Notes under the pieces: model-generated
What the model saw: only the letters and a program-made list of their open reading frames with translations
What the model was told of the DNA's origin: nothing
Database searches by the model: none
Assembly: GCA_964580315.1 (NCBI GenBank)
Contig: CAZOKH010000121.1
Span: forward strand, 1-7,142
Length of the DNA: 7,142 nucleotides
Source of the DNA: CAZOKH01 sp964580315
Lineage (GTDB): Bacteria; Chloroflexota; Anaerolineae; Anaerolineales; Anaerolineaceae
Direction of reading: 5' to 3'
Part shown: positions 1 through 6,900 of the stretch, piece by piece
Position numbering within the stretch: position 1 is the stretch's first letter
Layout of the letters: each line of letters opens with the position of its first letter
Program-made: the position numbers and the translations under genes

Positions 1-303
1 GCGGTCAATTCGTGCCTGGTGCTGGCTGTGGAAGCTGACGGCTGCCAGGTGGTGACCATTGAAGGCCTGGCGGGAACCGAAAAGCTCGACCCCTTGATTG
101 ACTCATTTGTCGAAAAAGGCGCCATTCAATGCGGTTTTTGCACTCCCGGCATGATACTATCAGCCAAATATGTGCTGTTGCAGCACCCGCACCCCACCCT
201 CGAGCAGGTGCAAAAGGGGTTGGAGGGCAACCTGTGCCGCTGCGGCGGCTACCGCCGCATTGCCGAAGCCGTGCTGGCGGCTGCTGAAGCGGAGGATAAA
301 TGA
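1..303 (+). CDS. Molybdenum hydroxylase [2Fe-2S] subunit, C-terminal part (5' truncated)
   Basis: This is the small iron-sulfur subunit of a xanthine dehydrogenase/aldehyde oxidase-type molybdenum hydroxylase, which passes electrons from the molybdenum cofactor towards FAD. The frame is open from base 1 with no start, so the gene begins outside the window; about 100 residues are visible of a family that usually has about 150-170. The visible part opens with VNSC, whose Cys5 is the expected last ligand of the plant-ferredoxin-type N-terminal cluster. The all-helical C-terminal domain follows with the second cluster's ligands in CGFC (Cys44, Cys47) and CRC (Cys79, Cys81). Gln43 before CGFC is the residue that in relatives lies between this cluster and the pterin. 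It ends in TGA, overlapping the start of the large subunit by four bases, which implies translational coupling and a shared complex. The family call is certain; the substrate cannot be told from this subunit. A GTG at 19 is internal and not the start. Confidence 0.96.
   Translation, partial: AVNSCLVLAVEADGCQVVTIEGLAGTEKLDPLIDSFVEKGAIQCGFCTPGMILSAKYVLLQHPHPTLEQVQKGLEGNLCRCGGYRRIAEAVLAAAEAEDK
291..295 (+). promoter_or_regulatory. Ribosome binding site for the molybdopterin subunit
   Basis: GGAGG lies four bases before the ATG at 300, inside the last codons of the [2Fe-2S] subunit gene. It fixes the start of the large subunit and supports coupled translation through the ATGA overlap. Confidence 0.8.
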
Positions 304-2534
304 GCCCTCAGTGGATTGGAAAACCCGTCAACCGTGTGGGCGGCGTGGAGCGCGCCACCGGCGCGCAGAAATACATTGGCGACCTGCGCCTCGACAATAT
401 GCTGCACGCCCGCCTGGTGCGCCTGGATGTGGGCCGCGCCCGCATTGACCGGATTGATACACGCGCCGCGCGCCGCGTGAAGGGCGTGCGCGCCATTTTC
501 ACCGCTGGCGACTTGCCGGTTCCCATGCCGCGTTTTGGCCCCAGCGCAGCCGACCAGCCCCTGCTGGCGGTGGATGAAACCAAATTTCACGGCGAGCCGG
601 TGGCCATCGTAGTCGCCGAAGTTGAAGATGCCGCCGAGGAAGCCGCCGCACTGGTCAAGGTGAAATTCACAGAACTGCCCGGCGTTTACAGCATCGATGC
701 CGCGCTTGACCCGGCTTCAGCGCTGGTTCAAGACCCGGCCCTGCGAGCCGCCAATCAATATGCCCAGAGTAACGTCATGAAGGAATGGCATTTTGGCTGG
801 GGTAACGTGAACCAGGTTGTGCCGCAGCAGGTGGTTGAAAACACCTACACCTTCCCCATGATCTCGCATTTCGCCATTGAGCCGTTCACCTTCCTGGCGG
901 CGCCGCTCAAAGACGGGGTGGAGGTTTACAGCGCCATCCAGCATCCCTTTGGCCTGCAGCGCATCATTGCCAAAGCCCTGAGTCTGCCGGTGGCAAAAGT
1001 GCGCATCATCGCCCCCGACCCCGGGGGCGGTTTTGGCGGCAAGGGCTACCCCAAACACGAACCCCTGCTGGCATGGACGGCCATGCAGATGGGACGCCCG
1101 GTGCGCCTGGCGCTAACCCTGGAAGAATCGTTCCAGGTGGCACGACGGGCTGCCTGCCGGGTGCATGTGCGCACCGGTTTCACGCCTGAAGGCTACCTGT
1201 TGTTTCAAGACCTGGAAGCCTATTTCCTGATCGGCGCCTACACCGACATCACCGAACGGGTGGTAAGCAAATCCAGCTACATTGCCACCGGCGCCTATTC
1301 CATTCCCAATGTGCGCATTGTGGCACGCGGGTTGTTCTCGCACACCGCGCCCAGCACAGCTTTTCGCGGTTTTGGCGTGCCACAGCTCAACTGGGCCATT
1401 GAATCACAGATGAACGAAGCCGCCCGTTTGCTGGGCATGGATGCGGTGGAACTGCGCCGGCGCAACATTCCCAAAAAGGACGAAGTGATTGTGCTCAACG
1501 ACACGCCGGCCGACGGCAACTGGGTGGAAGCGCTGGAGAAAACCGCCGCGGCCATCCATTGGGGCGCGCCCCTGCCGCCCAACCACGGGCGCGGCATTGC
1601 CATGGGCATCAAACCGTCAGCCACAACAGCCAACTCGAACACCTTTGTGCGCCTGCTGCACGACGGCAGCGCCCTGGTGTTCAGCGGCACCTCTGACATG
1701 GGCCAGGGAGCGCGCACCATCTTCAGCCAGATTGTCTCCGAGCAATTGAGCATCCCGCTGGAGAAGGTCACCATCTACTCCGGCGACACCGCCCAGGTGC
1801 CGTTCGATGTTTCCACCTCGGCCAGCCGCTCCACGGTGTTCATGGGTAACGCCATTTTAAAAGCCTGCGCCGACATTCGCGCCAAACTGGTGAACATGGC
1901 CTGCGAGCATTTTGACCTGCCCCCCGAACAGGTGAAGGTGGACGGCGGCTGCGTGTGTGTGGCCGGCATGCGCCTGAGCTTTGCCGACCTCATCCGCGAG
2001 TATTACGGTCCCACACGCGGCGAGGTGCTGGGATACGGCGAAACGCGCGGCAAGTACATTCCCTCGCACCCGCTGGGCGGCAAGGTTTCCTTCTGGGAAG
2101 TGATTGCCGTGGGAGTTGAGGTGGAGGTTGACCCCGCAACCGGCTATGTGACGGTGAAGAAAATTGTCAACAGCAGCGACGTGGGCAAGGCGCTCAACCC
2201 CAAACAGGTTGAAACGCAAGACGAGGGCGCCACCGTGATGGGGTTGGGGCACACCTTCATGGAGCATCTAATTCTCGACCAGCACGGGCGCATTCTCAAC
2301 CTGGGCGCGCTCGATTATCGCATTCCCACCATACGGGATATTCCTTTCGATATCGAGTCTTACCTGATCGAGAATCAAGATGGGCCTGGTCCTTACGGCG
2401 CCAAAGGTGTTTCAGAAAGCGGTTTGATTGCCATCAGCCCTGCTATTGGTGCGGCGGTTTATGAAGCCTGCGGGGTTGCCATCCGCGATTTGCCGCTCAC
2501 CCCCGAGCGTGTATGGCAGGCATTGCAGGGGTAG
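300..2534 (+). CDS. Molybdenum hydroxylase large subunit, molybdopterin-binding (xanthine dehydrogenase/aldehyde oxidase family)
   Basis: This is the catalytic subunit that hydroxylates an aldehyde or N-heterocyclic substrate at the molybdenum cofactor, in the cytoplasm, with electrons leaving through the adjacent [2Fe-2S] subunit. It has 744 residues, close to the usual 750-780 for separate large subunits, with no break. Residues 10-120 form the a/b hammerhead domain (VGGVERATGAQKYIGD near 13-28). Molybdopterin-binding motifs are GGGFGGK (242-248), AFRGFG (354-359), GQG (468-470) and the SASRST segment (507-512). GVSESG (703-708) carries the catalytic Glu, Glu706. AFRGFG, rather than the AYxCSFR loop of form I CO dehydrogenase, argues against CoxL. 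The residue after GGGFGGK is Gly249, where xanthine-specific enzymes have the substrate-binding Glu (Glu802 in the bovine enzyme), so xanthine is an unlikely substrate. Aldehydes, nicotinate-like or other heterocycles remain possible. The start is fixed by GGAGG at 291 and the ATGA overlap. Family certain; substrate unknown. Confidence 0.96.
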   Translation: MSPQWIGKPVNRVGGVERATGAQKYIGDLRLDNMLHARLVRLDVGRARIDRIDTRAARRVKGVRAIFTAGDLPVPMPRFGPSAADQPLLAVDETKFHGEPVAIVVAEVEDAAEEAAALVKVKFTELPGVYSIDAALDPASALVQDPALRAANQYAQSNVMKEWHFGWGNVNQVVPQQVVENTYTFPMISHFAIEPFTFLAAPLKDGVEVYSAIQHPFGLQRIIAKALSLPVAKVRIIAPDPGGGFGGKGYPKHEPLLAWTAMQMGRPVRLALTLEESFQVARRAACRVHVRTGFTPEGYLLFQDLEAYFLIGAYTDITERVVSKSSYIATGAYSIPNVRIVARGLFSHTAPSTAFRGFGVPQLNWAIESQMNEAARLLGMDAVELRRRNIPKKDEVIVLNDTPADGNWVEALEKTAAAIHWGAPLPPNHGRGIAMGIKPSATTANSNTFVRLLHDGSALVFSGTSDMGQGARTIFSQIVSEQLSIPLEKVTIYSGDTAQVPFDVSTSASRSTVFMGNAILKACADIRAKLVNMACEHFDLPPEQVKVDGGCVCVAGMRLSFADLIREYYGPTRGEVLGYGETRGKYIPSHPLGGKVSFWEVIAVGVEVEVDPATGYVTVKKIVNSSDVGKALNPKQVETQDEGATVMGLGHTFMEHLILDQHGRILNLGALDYRIPTIRDIPFDIESYLIENQDGPGPYGAKGVSESGLIAISPAIGAAVYEACGVAIRDLPLTPERVWQALQG

Positions 2535-2537
2535 TTA

Positions 2538-2593
2538 GCATCCTGGTTTGATCATTCCTCTCCTCGCCGGGATGCTGTCAGGATGGTCTGTGG
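2538..2593 (+). repeat. 56-bp direct repeat, copy A
   Basis: This sequence recurs in the same orientation at 7019-7074, with 50 of 56 positions identical and the first 28 bases identical. It begins three bases after the stop of the molybdopterin subunit gene. Its first part can fold: 2538-2546 pairs with 2567-2575 (nine pairs, one T-G) around a 20-base pyrimidine-rich loop. Its last bases form the left arm of the hairpin at 2578-2613. Both copies lie directly behind a plus-strand gene, so it could be a dispersed intergenic repeat or a 3'-end processing or termination element. Confidence 0.85.
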
Positions 2594-2613
2594 ATAACCG
2601 CAGACCATCCTGA
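2578..2613 (+). terminator. Strong hairpin behind the molybdenum hydroxylase operon, possible terminator
   Basis: Bases 2578-2593 pair with 2598-2613: 16 pairs including one T-G wobble, with a four-base loop ATAA. It sits 43 bases after the stop at 2534, as expected for a transcript end. The sequence that follows (GTTTAAAAAC) is only weakly T-rich, so it may be an inefficient intrinsic terminator, an RNA-stabilising 3' hairpin, or part of a repeat element. The hairpin itself is certain; the function is inferred. Confidence 0.5.
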
Positions 2614-2702
2614 GTTTAAAAACAAACAGAGATCAAGTTTTTAAATAGTTGTATCTAGTTTCCATTTATTCAAAAAAACATTTGTATAAATGGCATATTC
2701 TT
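2614..2702. other. AT-rich convergent intergenic spacer
   Basis: This spacer lies between the ends of two converging genes and holds no credible gene. The only structure seen is an imperfectly centred inverted repeat, CCATTTAT (2662-2669) and ATAAATGG (2686-2693), separated by 16 AT-rich bases. Confidence 0.6.
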
Positions 2703-2743
2703 AAAAAATTCCCAGAGGGCATAATTTTCATGATGCCCTCTGG
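2703..2743 (-). terminator. Intrinsic terminator of the aquaglyceroporin gene
   Basis: CCAGAGGGCAT (2712-2722) and ATGCCCTCTGG (2733-2743) form a perfect 11-pair stem with a 10-base loop. Read on the minus strand the stem is followed by GGGAATTTTTTAA, a six-T tract, the classic rho-independent form. It lies 47 bases beyond the stop of the minus-strand aquaglyceroporin gene. On the plus strand no T tract follows, so it should act mainly in the minus direction. Confidence 0.88.
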
Positions 2744-2790
2744 AGTCATAGGTCACCTGGCGTAGAAGCCAGTAGGAGAAACAGCGAGAT

Positions 2791-3555
2791 TTAAGCTTTT
2801 TCCGATGCAAAGAAAGAGTCGAATAACCAGCCTGCAACCGGCGCTGAAATGAACGGGATTAAAACAGGCGGGATCAGCCAGTACCAGCCATCAAATAATC
2901 CTTTGGTGCCGACCACCAGACCTAAAATGCGGGGTCCCAGGTCACGGGCTGGATTGAGTGAGTAACCACTTGGGCCGCCGAGACACAGGCCAATTGCCAA
3001 TATTGCTCCACCCACAATGAATGGTGCAAGATGATTGAAGATTGCATTCCGCGAGTCACTGGTTGACAACACAGCCCACATCAAAACCATGGTGCCAAAA
3101 AATTCTGCTACGCAGGCGGTAAGAATGGAGAAGGAACCAGTCGCAGTGACGGTTGCCACACCGTTCACCATCGTCTGTTCGTAAATGGTGCCAGCCCCTG
3201 ATGTCCATACATTGGGCATACCCAGAGATTGCAAACCGTCGCGGTATGCCAGATAGACACCCAACGCACCCAAAAAAGCTCCAGCAAACTCAGCTACAAG
3301 ATAAGGCGCCAATTTTGACCAGGGCAGTTCTCCACGAATTGCCATTGCCAGGGTTATTGCCGGGTTATTGTGCGCGCCGGAAACAAAAGTGGTCACAATC
3401 ACTGCAAATGCCCATCCCAGGGTTATGGTATTCCAGTTAAAAGAGGTTGCTCCTCCCAACCTTGGAGCCAATACGCAATTGGCAACCACACCATCACCCA
3501 GCAAAATCAGAAGAAAAGTTCCAAAGAAAACAGCCAACAACTCTTTAGGTTTCAT
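2791..3555 (-). CDS. glpF: Aquaglyceroporin (GlpF-type glycerol facilitator)
   Basis: This is a major intrinsic protein in the inner membrane that lets glycerol and similar small neutral solutes, and probably water, diffuse across. It has 254 residues, normal for the family. There are six hydrophobic membrane segments (about 5-25, 41-60, 83-104, 141-163, 173-192, 222-246) and two half-helix NPA motifs: HNNPA (Asn64-Ala66) and NPARD (201-205). The Asp after the second NPAR is typical of glycerol channels rather than water-only aquaporins. Lined up without gaps on E. coli GlpF around the second motif, the selectivity-filter positions read Gly189, Tyr198 and Arg204, with Trp48 in the first half; E. 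coli has Trp, Gly, Phe, Arg. The ATG at 3555 was chosen because GGAGG lies six bases upstream and residue 1 matches the family's usual N terminus; a 34-residue upstream extension looks non-coding. It appears to be a single-gene transcript, with no glpK or glpD visible nearby, and is divergent from the STAND regulator. Confidence 0.95.
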   Translation of the reverse strand: MKPKELLAVFFGTFLLILLGDGVVANCVLAPRLGGATSFNWNTITLGWAFAVIVTTFVSGAHNNPAITLAMAIRGELPWSKLAPYLVAEFAGAFLGALGVYLAYRDGLQSLGMPNVWTSGAGTIYEQTMVNGVATVTATGSFSILTACVAEFFGTMVLMWAVLSTSDSRNAIFNHLAPFIVGGAILAIGLCLGGPSGYSLNPARDLGPRILGLVVGTKGLFDGWYWLIPPVLIPFISAPVAGWLFDSFFASEKA

Positions 3556-3561
3556 ATCTCC

Positions 3562-3566
3562 CCTCC
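3562..3566 (-). promoter_or_regulatory. Ribosome binding site for glpF
   Basis: On the minus strand GGAGG is followed by six bases and the ATG at 3555. It is strong and decides the start in favour of MKPKELL over the further-upstream ATG at 3657. Confidence 0.85.
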
Positions 3567-3589
3567 AGGGATAACAAATGAAATGAGTT

Positions 3590-3618
3590 TTTATAGTGTT
3601 TGGTGTGTGTGACTTCAG
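3590..3618 (-). promoter_or_regulatory. Weak candidate promoter for glpF
   Basis: On the minus strand TATAAA (3595-3590) is a good -10 element. A hexamer 17 bases upstream, CTGAAG (3618-3613), matches the -35 consensus at only three positions. Transcription from it would give a leader of about 28 bases that holds the ribosome binding site. A poor -35 would fit an activator-dependent promoter. Confidence 0.35.
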
Positions 3619-3703
3619 GTTATTTCGATAAACCCTCCTTCCTCCATCATCAATCAAACGCTCTGCGGAGCATTTTTGAGCAACAGCTTTGACTGTTAAA
3701 TAT

Positions 3704-3740
3704 CGTTAACGGTTCCCATGTATAATCATTCTTGAGAATG
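3704..3740 (+). promoter_or_regulatory. TATAAT box flanked by two palindromes, candidate promoter/operator
   Basis: The perfect palindrome CGTTAACG is at 3704-3711, a consensus -10 hexamer TATAAT at 3721-3726, and directly after it CATTCT-TG-AGAATG (3727-3740), an inverted repeat that would overlap the transcription start. No good -35 lies at 16-18 bases; TTGACT at 3689-3694 is 26 bases away. The layout suggests a regulated plus-strand promoter for the STAND gene with a leader of more than 200 bases. This rests on pattern only. Confidence 0.35.
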
Positions 3741-3954
3741 TGGCGTTCAGAACAAGATCAAGAACAACCGGGGTCTTAATCATCTTGCACTTACAGCATA
3801 GCGAAAAGAAGTGGTCAAAAGTCTGATTAAAGTCCGAAAAAAGTATGCGGTTATAAATGCTGCACAATATGTAGATTTGTCACCTGTGAGTTCCTGGTGA
3901 ACACCATCAAGATGATTCCAATCGGTTTTCCACTCAATCAAGCGAGAAGCACTT

Positions 3955-6900
3955 ATGCTTTCAGATCCTGACGTTCATTTGAATATCCGAGTGATCCGTT
4001 GCGCCTTGCGCAATTGGAATTCATTGAAAGACCTGGCTGATAATCCACTTACAGGTTTGGCGTTAGTTGAATCGCATCGAAAAACGGCCGGTTATACTGA
4101 TTCGTCCACCGGGCGCGGTCTGGCGCTGCGGGATATTTTGAAAGATGCCATCGACAGCCTGCGCCCCGAAAATTTGCCTGAACACAGGTTGGAAAAACGC
4201 TGGCGACCTTATCTCATTCTTAACAGGCAGTTTATCGAAGGTCGCAGCCCTGAATTTCTACAAGAACAGTTGTGCATTGCCCGCGGCACTTATTTTGCCG
4301 AACAAAAACGAGCTTTAGACCTGCTGGTCGATTTCCTGAATCAACAGGAAGAACAGCAGATTAATGCATCATCGACTCAAATCCTCAAATCCAACGGAAA
4401 CACATCTTCTCCATTTCTCGCTCCGCCTCGTCCCACCTACCCTTTTATTGGGCGTGAAAGTCTGCTGGCTTCTGTAAAGAAGATGTTGCTTTCTCCAAAT
4501 CCAGCCGCCAGTATTGCCCTGAATGGATTGCCAGGCATTGGCAAGACCCGTATTGCCCTTGAAATGGCATATGATGACGAGTTGCGTTCGCAATTTCCAG
4601 ATGGAGTCCTGTGGGTGGGGCTGGGCTGTAATCCTGACATTCCGGCTTTGCTGGGCATCTGGGCAACCGCACTGAACATTCCCCCTGAGTGGATTGCCGC
4701 TTGCTCGAATTTGCAAGAGCGAATTGCTTTGCTGCATGCAACGATCAACGAACGGAAGATGTTATTAATCATTGATGATGCCTGGAAGAGTGACGCTGCC
4801 CTGGCATTCAAACTGGGAGGACCCCATTGCGCCCACCTGTTAACTACCCGTTTGCCTGATATTGCCATTGATTTTGCCGGTAACCATGTTGTGACCGTGC
4901 GGGAAATGGAACCAACGGAATGCCTGGAATTATTAAGTGCTTTTTCTCCCAATCTGCTTTTCGAGAATCCTGAAATAATTCACTCTCTGGTTCAATCAGT
5001 GGGGCATTTGCCATTGGCAATCATCCTAATGGGACGTCATCTGCACAAATTCACTTTTAAAGCCCAATCACGCCGGTTATCCGAAGCACTATTATCTTTA
5101 AAACAAACCCGATACCGGCTCAGCTTGTCGGAACAAGTTTCCCCCCTGGAAATTAATTCTCAATTATCTGCATCAACTCCGCTTTCTTTGCAAGCCGCCA
5201 TTGATCTCAGCGTCTCCATTTTAGATACAGAAGCGCATCAGGCTTTGATCGCCCTATCCATTTTTCCACCCAAACCGAATAATTTTTCAGAAGAAGCCGC
5301 CCTGGCTGTAGCTTCAGTCACAACAAGCAGCCTGGATACGCTGGTGGATGTTGGACTGATGGAATGCCTTCCTCCAGATCGTTATACCCTGCATCAAACC
5401 ATATCCGACTATGCGCGTCTTCAATCTCGCGATCATGCTGCAATCATCCGATTGGTTGATTATTTCACCGATTACGCTGAAAAAAACCAGGCTGCCTACG
5501 CACAACTTGACAAGGAAATGGTCAACTTATTATCTGCCTGTGAAGCAGCCTATCAGATGAGCCTGTTTGAGAATCTCGTCCGCCTGGCAAATGCGCTCTA
5601 CAGCTTTTTAGAAACGCGCGGTTTTTATCAGGTTTGCCTGCAGCTTTTACAGAGAGCATTGGAAGCCGCCCAGAATCTGGAAGATGCCAACCAGTTGGCA
5701 ACCATCCTGTTCAATCTTGGTGATTTGGAAGTCAGGTGCGGGCAATTTCAACCAGCAAAAACGCATCTGGAACAAAGCATCGAAACCAGCCATTCTGCTC
5801 AAAATTATTTTATTGAGACATCTGCCAATTTTTCACTCGCCAACAACAACATGTACCGCGGCGATTGGGAAAGTAGCCGTTTACTTTATGAAAATGCGAT
5901 ACTGAACTGTCAGAAATGGGGCTTTCAAAACCTGGAGGATTGGGTTCTGGCAGGGCTGAGTTATGCCAGCGAGGAGTTATGCGATTACCAGGCAAGTTTG
6001 AACTATCTGGAACAAGCGTTGCGCGCCTGTCAAAAAACCGGCAATTCCCGCGTCATGGGGTGGGCGCATTACAATTATTGCATAACTTATTTACCGATGG
6101 GAAAATATGCACTTGCCCGTCAGCATGCCGATCAATGCGCCGCCTATTACAATGCTCTGAATGATTTGCGCGGAATCGCCTGGTTAACTTATTCGTATGG
6201 TCGCATCGCCCGTAAAGAAGGAGACTATGTTACCGCCAAAAACCATTTCATTGAGTCGCGCCAGTCATTTGAAAAATTGGGAGATTTTATGGGATTGGCT
6301 TTTGCCATTCACAACTTTGGCCTGGTGGCGCATGAAATGGGTGACCGGGAAACGGCAGTTGAAGCCTATCAGAAAGCCCTCGCAATTTTCCAAAAAATCG
6401 GGTGCGGTGTTGGAGAAAGCCCGTGCAATCTGAATTTGGGAAAGTTATACCGGCAGGAGGGTGATAGTACCAATGCCCGCGCTTTGCTGCAAAAAACTTA
6501 CCATTTTTGCAGCAAGAACAACCACCACCGCGGTGCGGCAATTGCATTATCCAACCCGGCTTTGATTCAATGGGAATCAGGTGAAAAACAGGCTTCTCAA
6601 ATTTCAGCCCGGCAAGCGGTTCAAATTAACCGGAAGATTGGCGCACCATCCGACCTGGCCTATTCGCTCACCTGCCAGGGTGAGATTGCCCTGGCAGCGG
6701 GAAACTGGCAGGAAGCCAGGACAGCGTTTTCTGAAGCATGCGATATTCGCCGGTCGCTTGGGCAGCATTTTCTGATCTGGGAGCCTCTGGGGGGATTAGC
6801 CCGCACGGCCATGTTGGAAGGAGACCTTCAACGTGCGCAGTCTCTGGCGCAGCAGGTGCTTGCCATGCTGGCAGAATCTCCCCGACCGGCGTGTGTGAAC

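Larger units (their letters stand above)
3556..3954. other. Divergent promoter region between glpF and the STAND regulator gene
   Basis: These 399 bases hold no convincing gene. They contain the ribosome binding site and a weak promoter candidate for glpF, a purine/pyrimidine-skewed stretch at 3633-3645, and a TATAAT box at 3721 flanked by the palindromes CGTTAACG and CATTCTTGAGAATG. They also contain a second AT-rich box, TATAAA at 3852-3857, and a pair of complementary 10-base arms (3778-3787 and 3908-3917). A small hairpin TCACC/GGTGA lies at 3880-3900. The room is enough for separate promoters and operators for both genes. Confidence 0.6.

Noticed and set aside
249..2267. Several long antisense and out-of-frame open frames inside the molybdopterin subunit gene
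   Set aside because: They overlap a gene with clear family motifs, give His/Arg/Ala-rich products without domains, and are expected by chance in GC-rich coding DNA.
300..2534. Carbon monoxide dehydrogenase large subunit (CoxL form I)
   Set aside because: The active-site loop reads AFRGFG rather than AYxCSFR, so the Cys that binds copper in CO dehydrogenase is missing.
3153..3612. Plus-strand open frames opposite glpF
   Set aside because: They are antisense to a well-supported channel gene, lack recognisable domains, and offer no better start signals.
3553..3657. Upstream ATG at 3657 as the glpF start, adding 34 residues
   Set aside because: The extension (MIDDGGRRVYRN...) is polar and unlike any MIP N terminus, while the ATG at 3555 has a strong ribosome binding site and the normal family start.
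3660..3677. GCTC-TGCG-GAGC followed by TTTTT as a terminator
   Set aside because: A four-pair stem is too short to be credible, and no plus-strand gene ends near it.
3689..3726. TTGACT plus TATAAT as a sigma-70 promoter
   Set aside because: The spacer is 26 bases, far beyond the usable 15-19, so the two hexamers cannot belong to one standard promoter.
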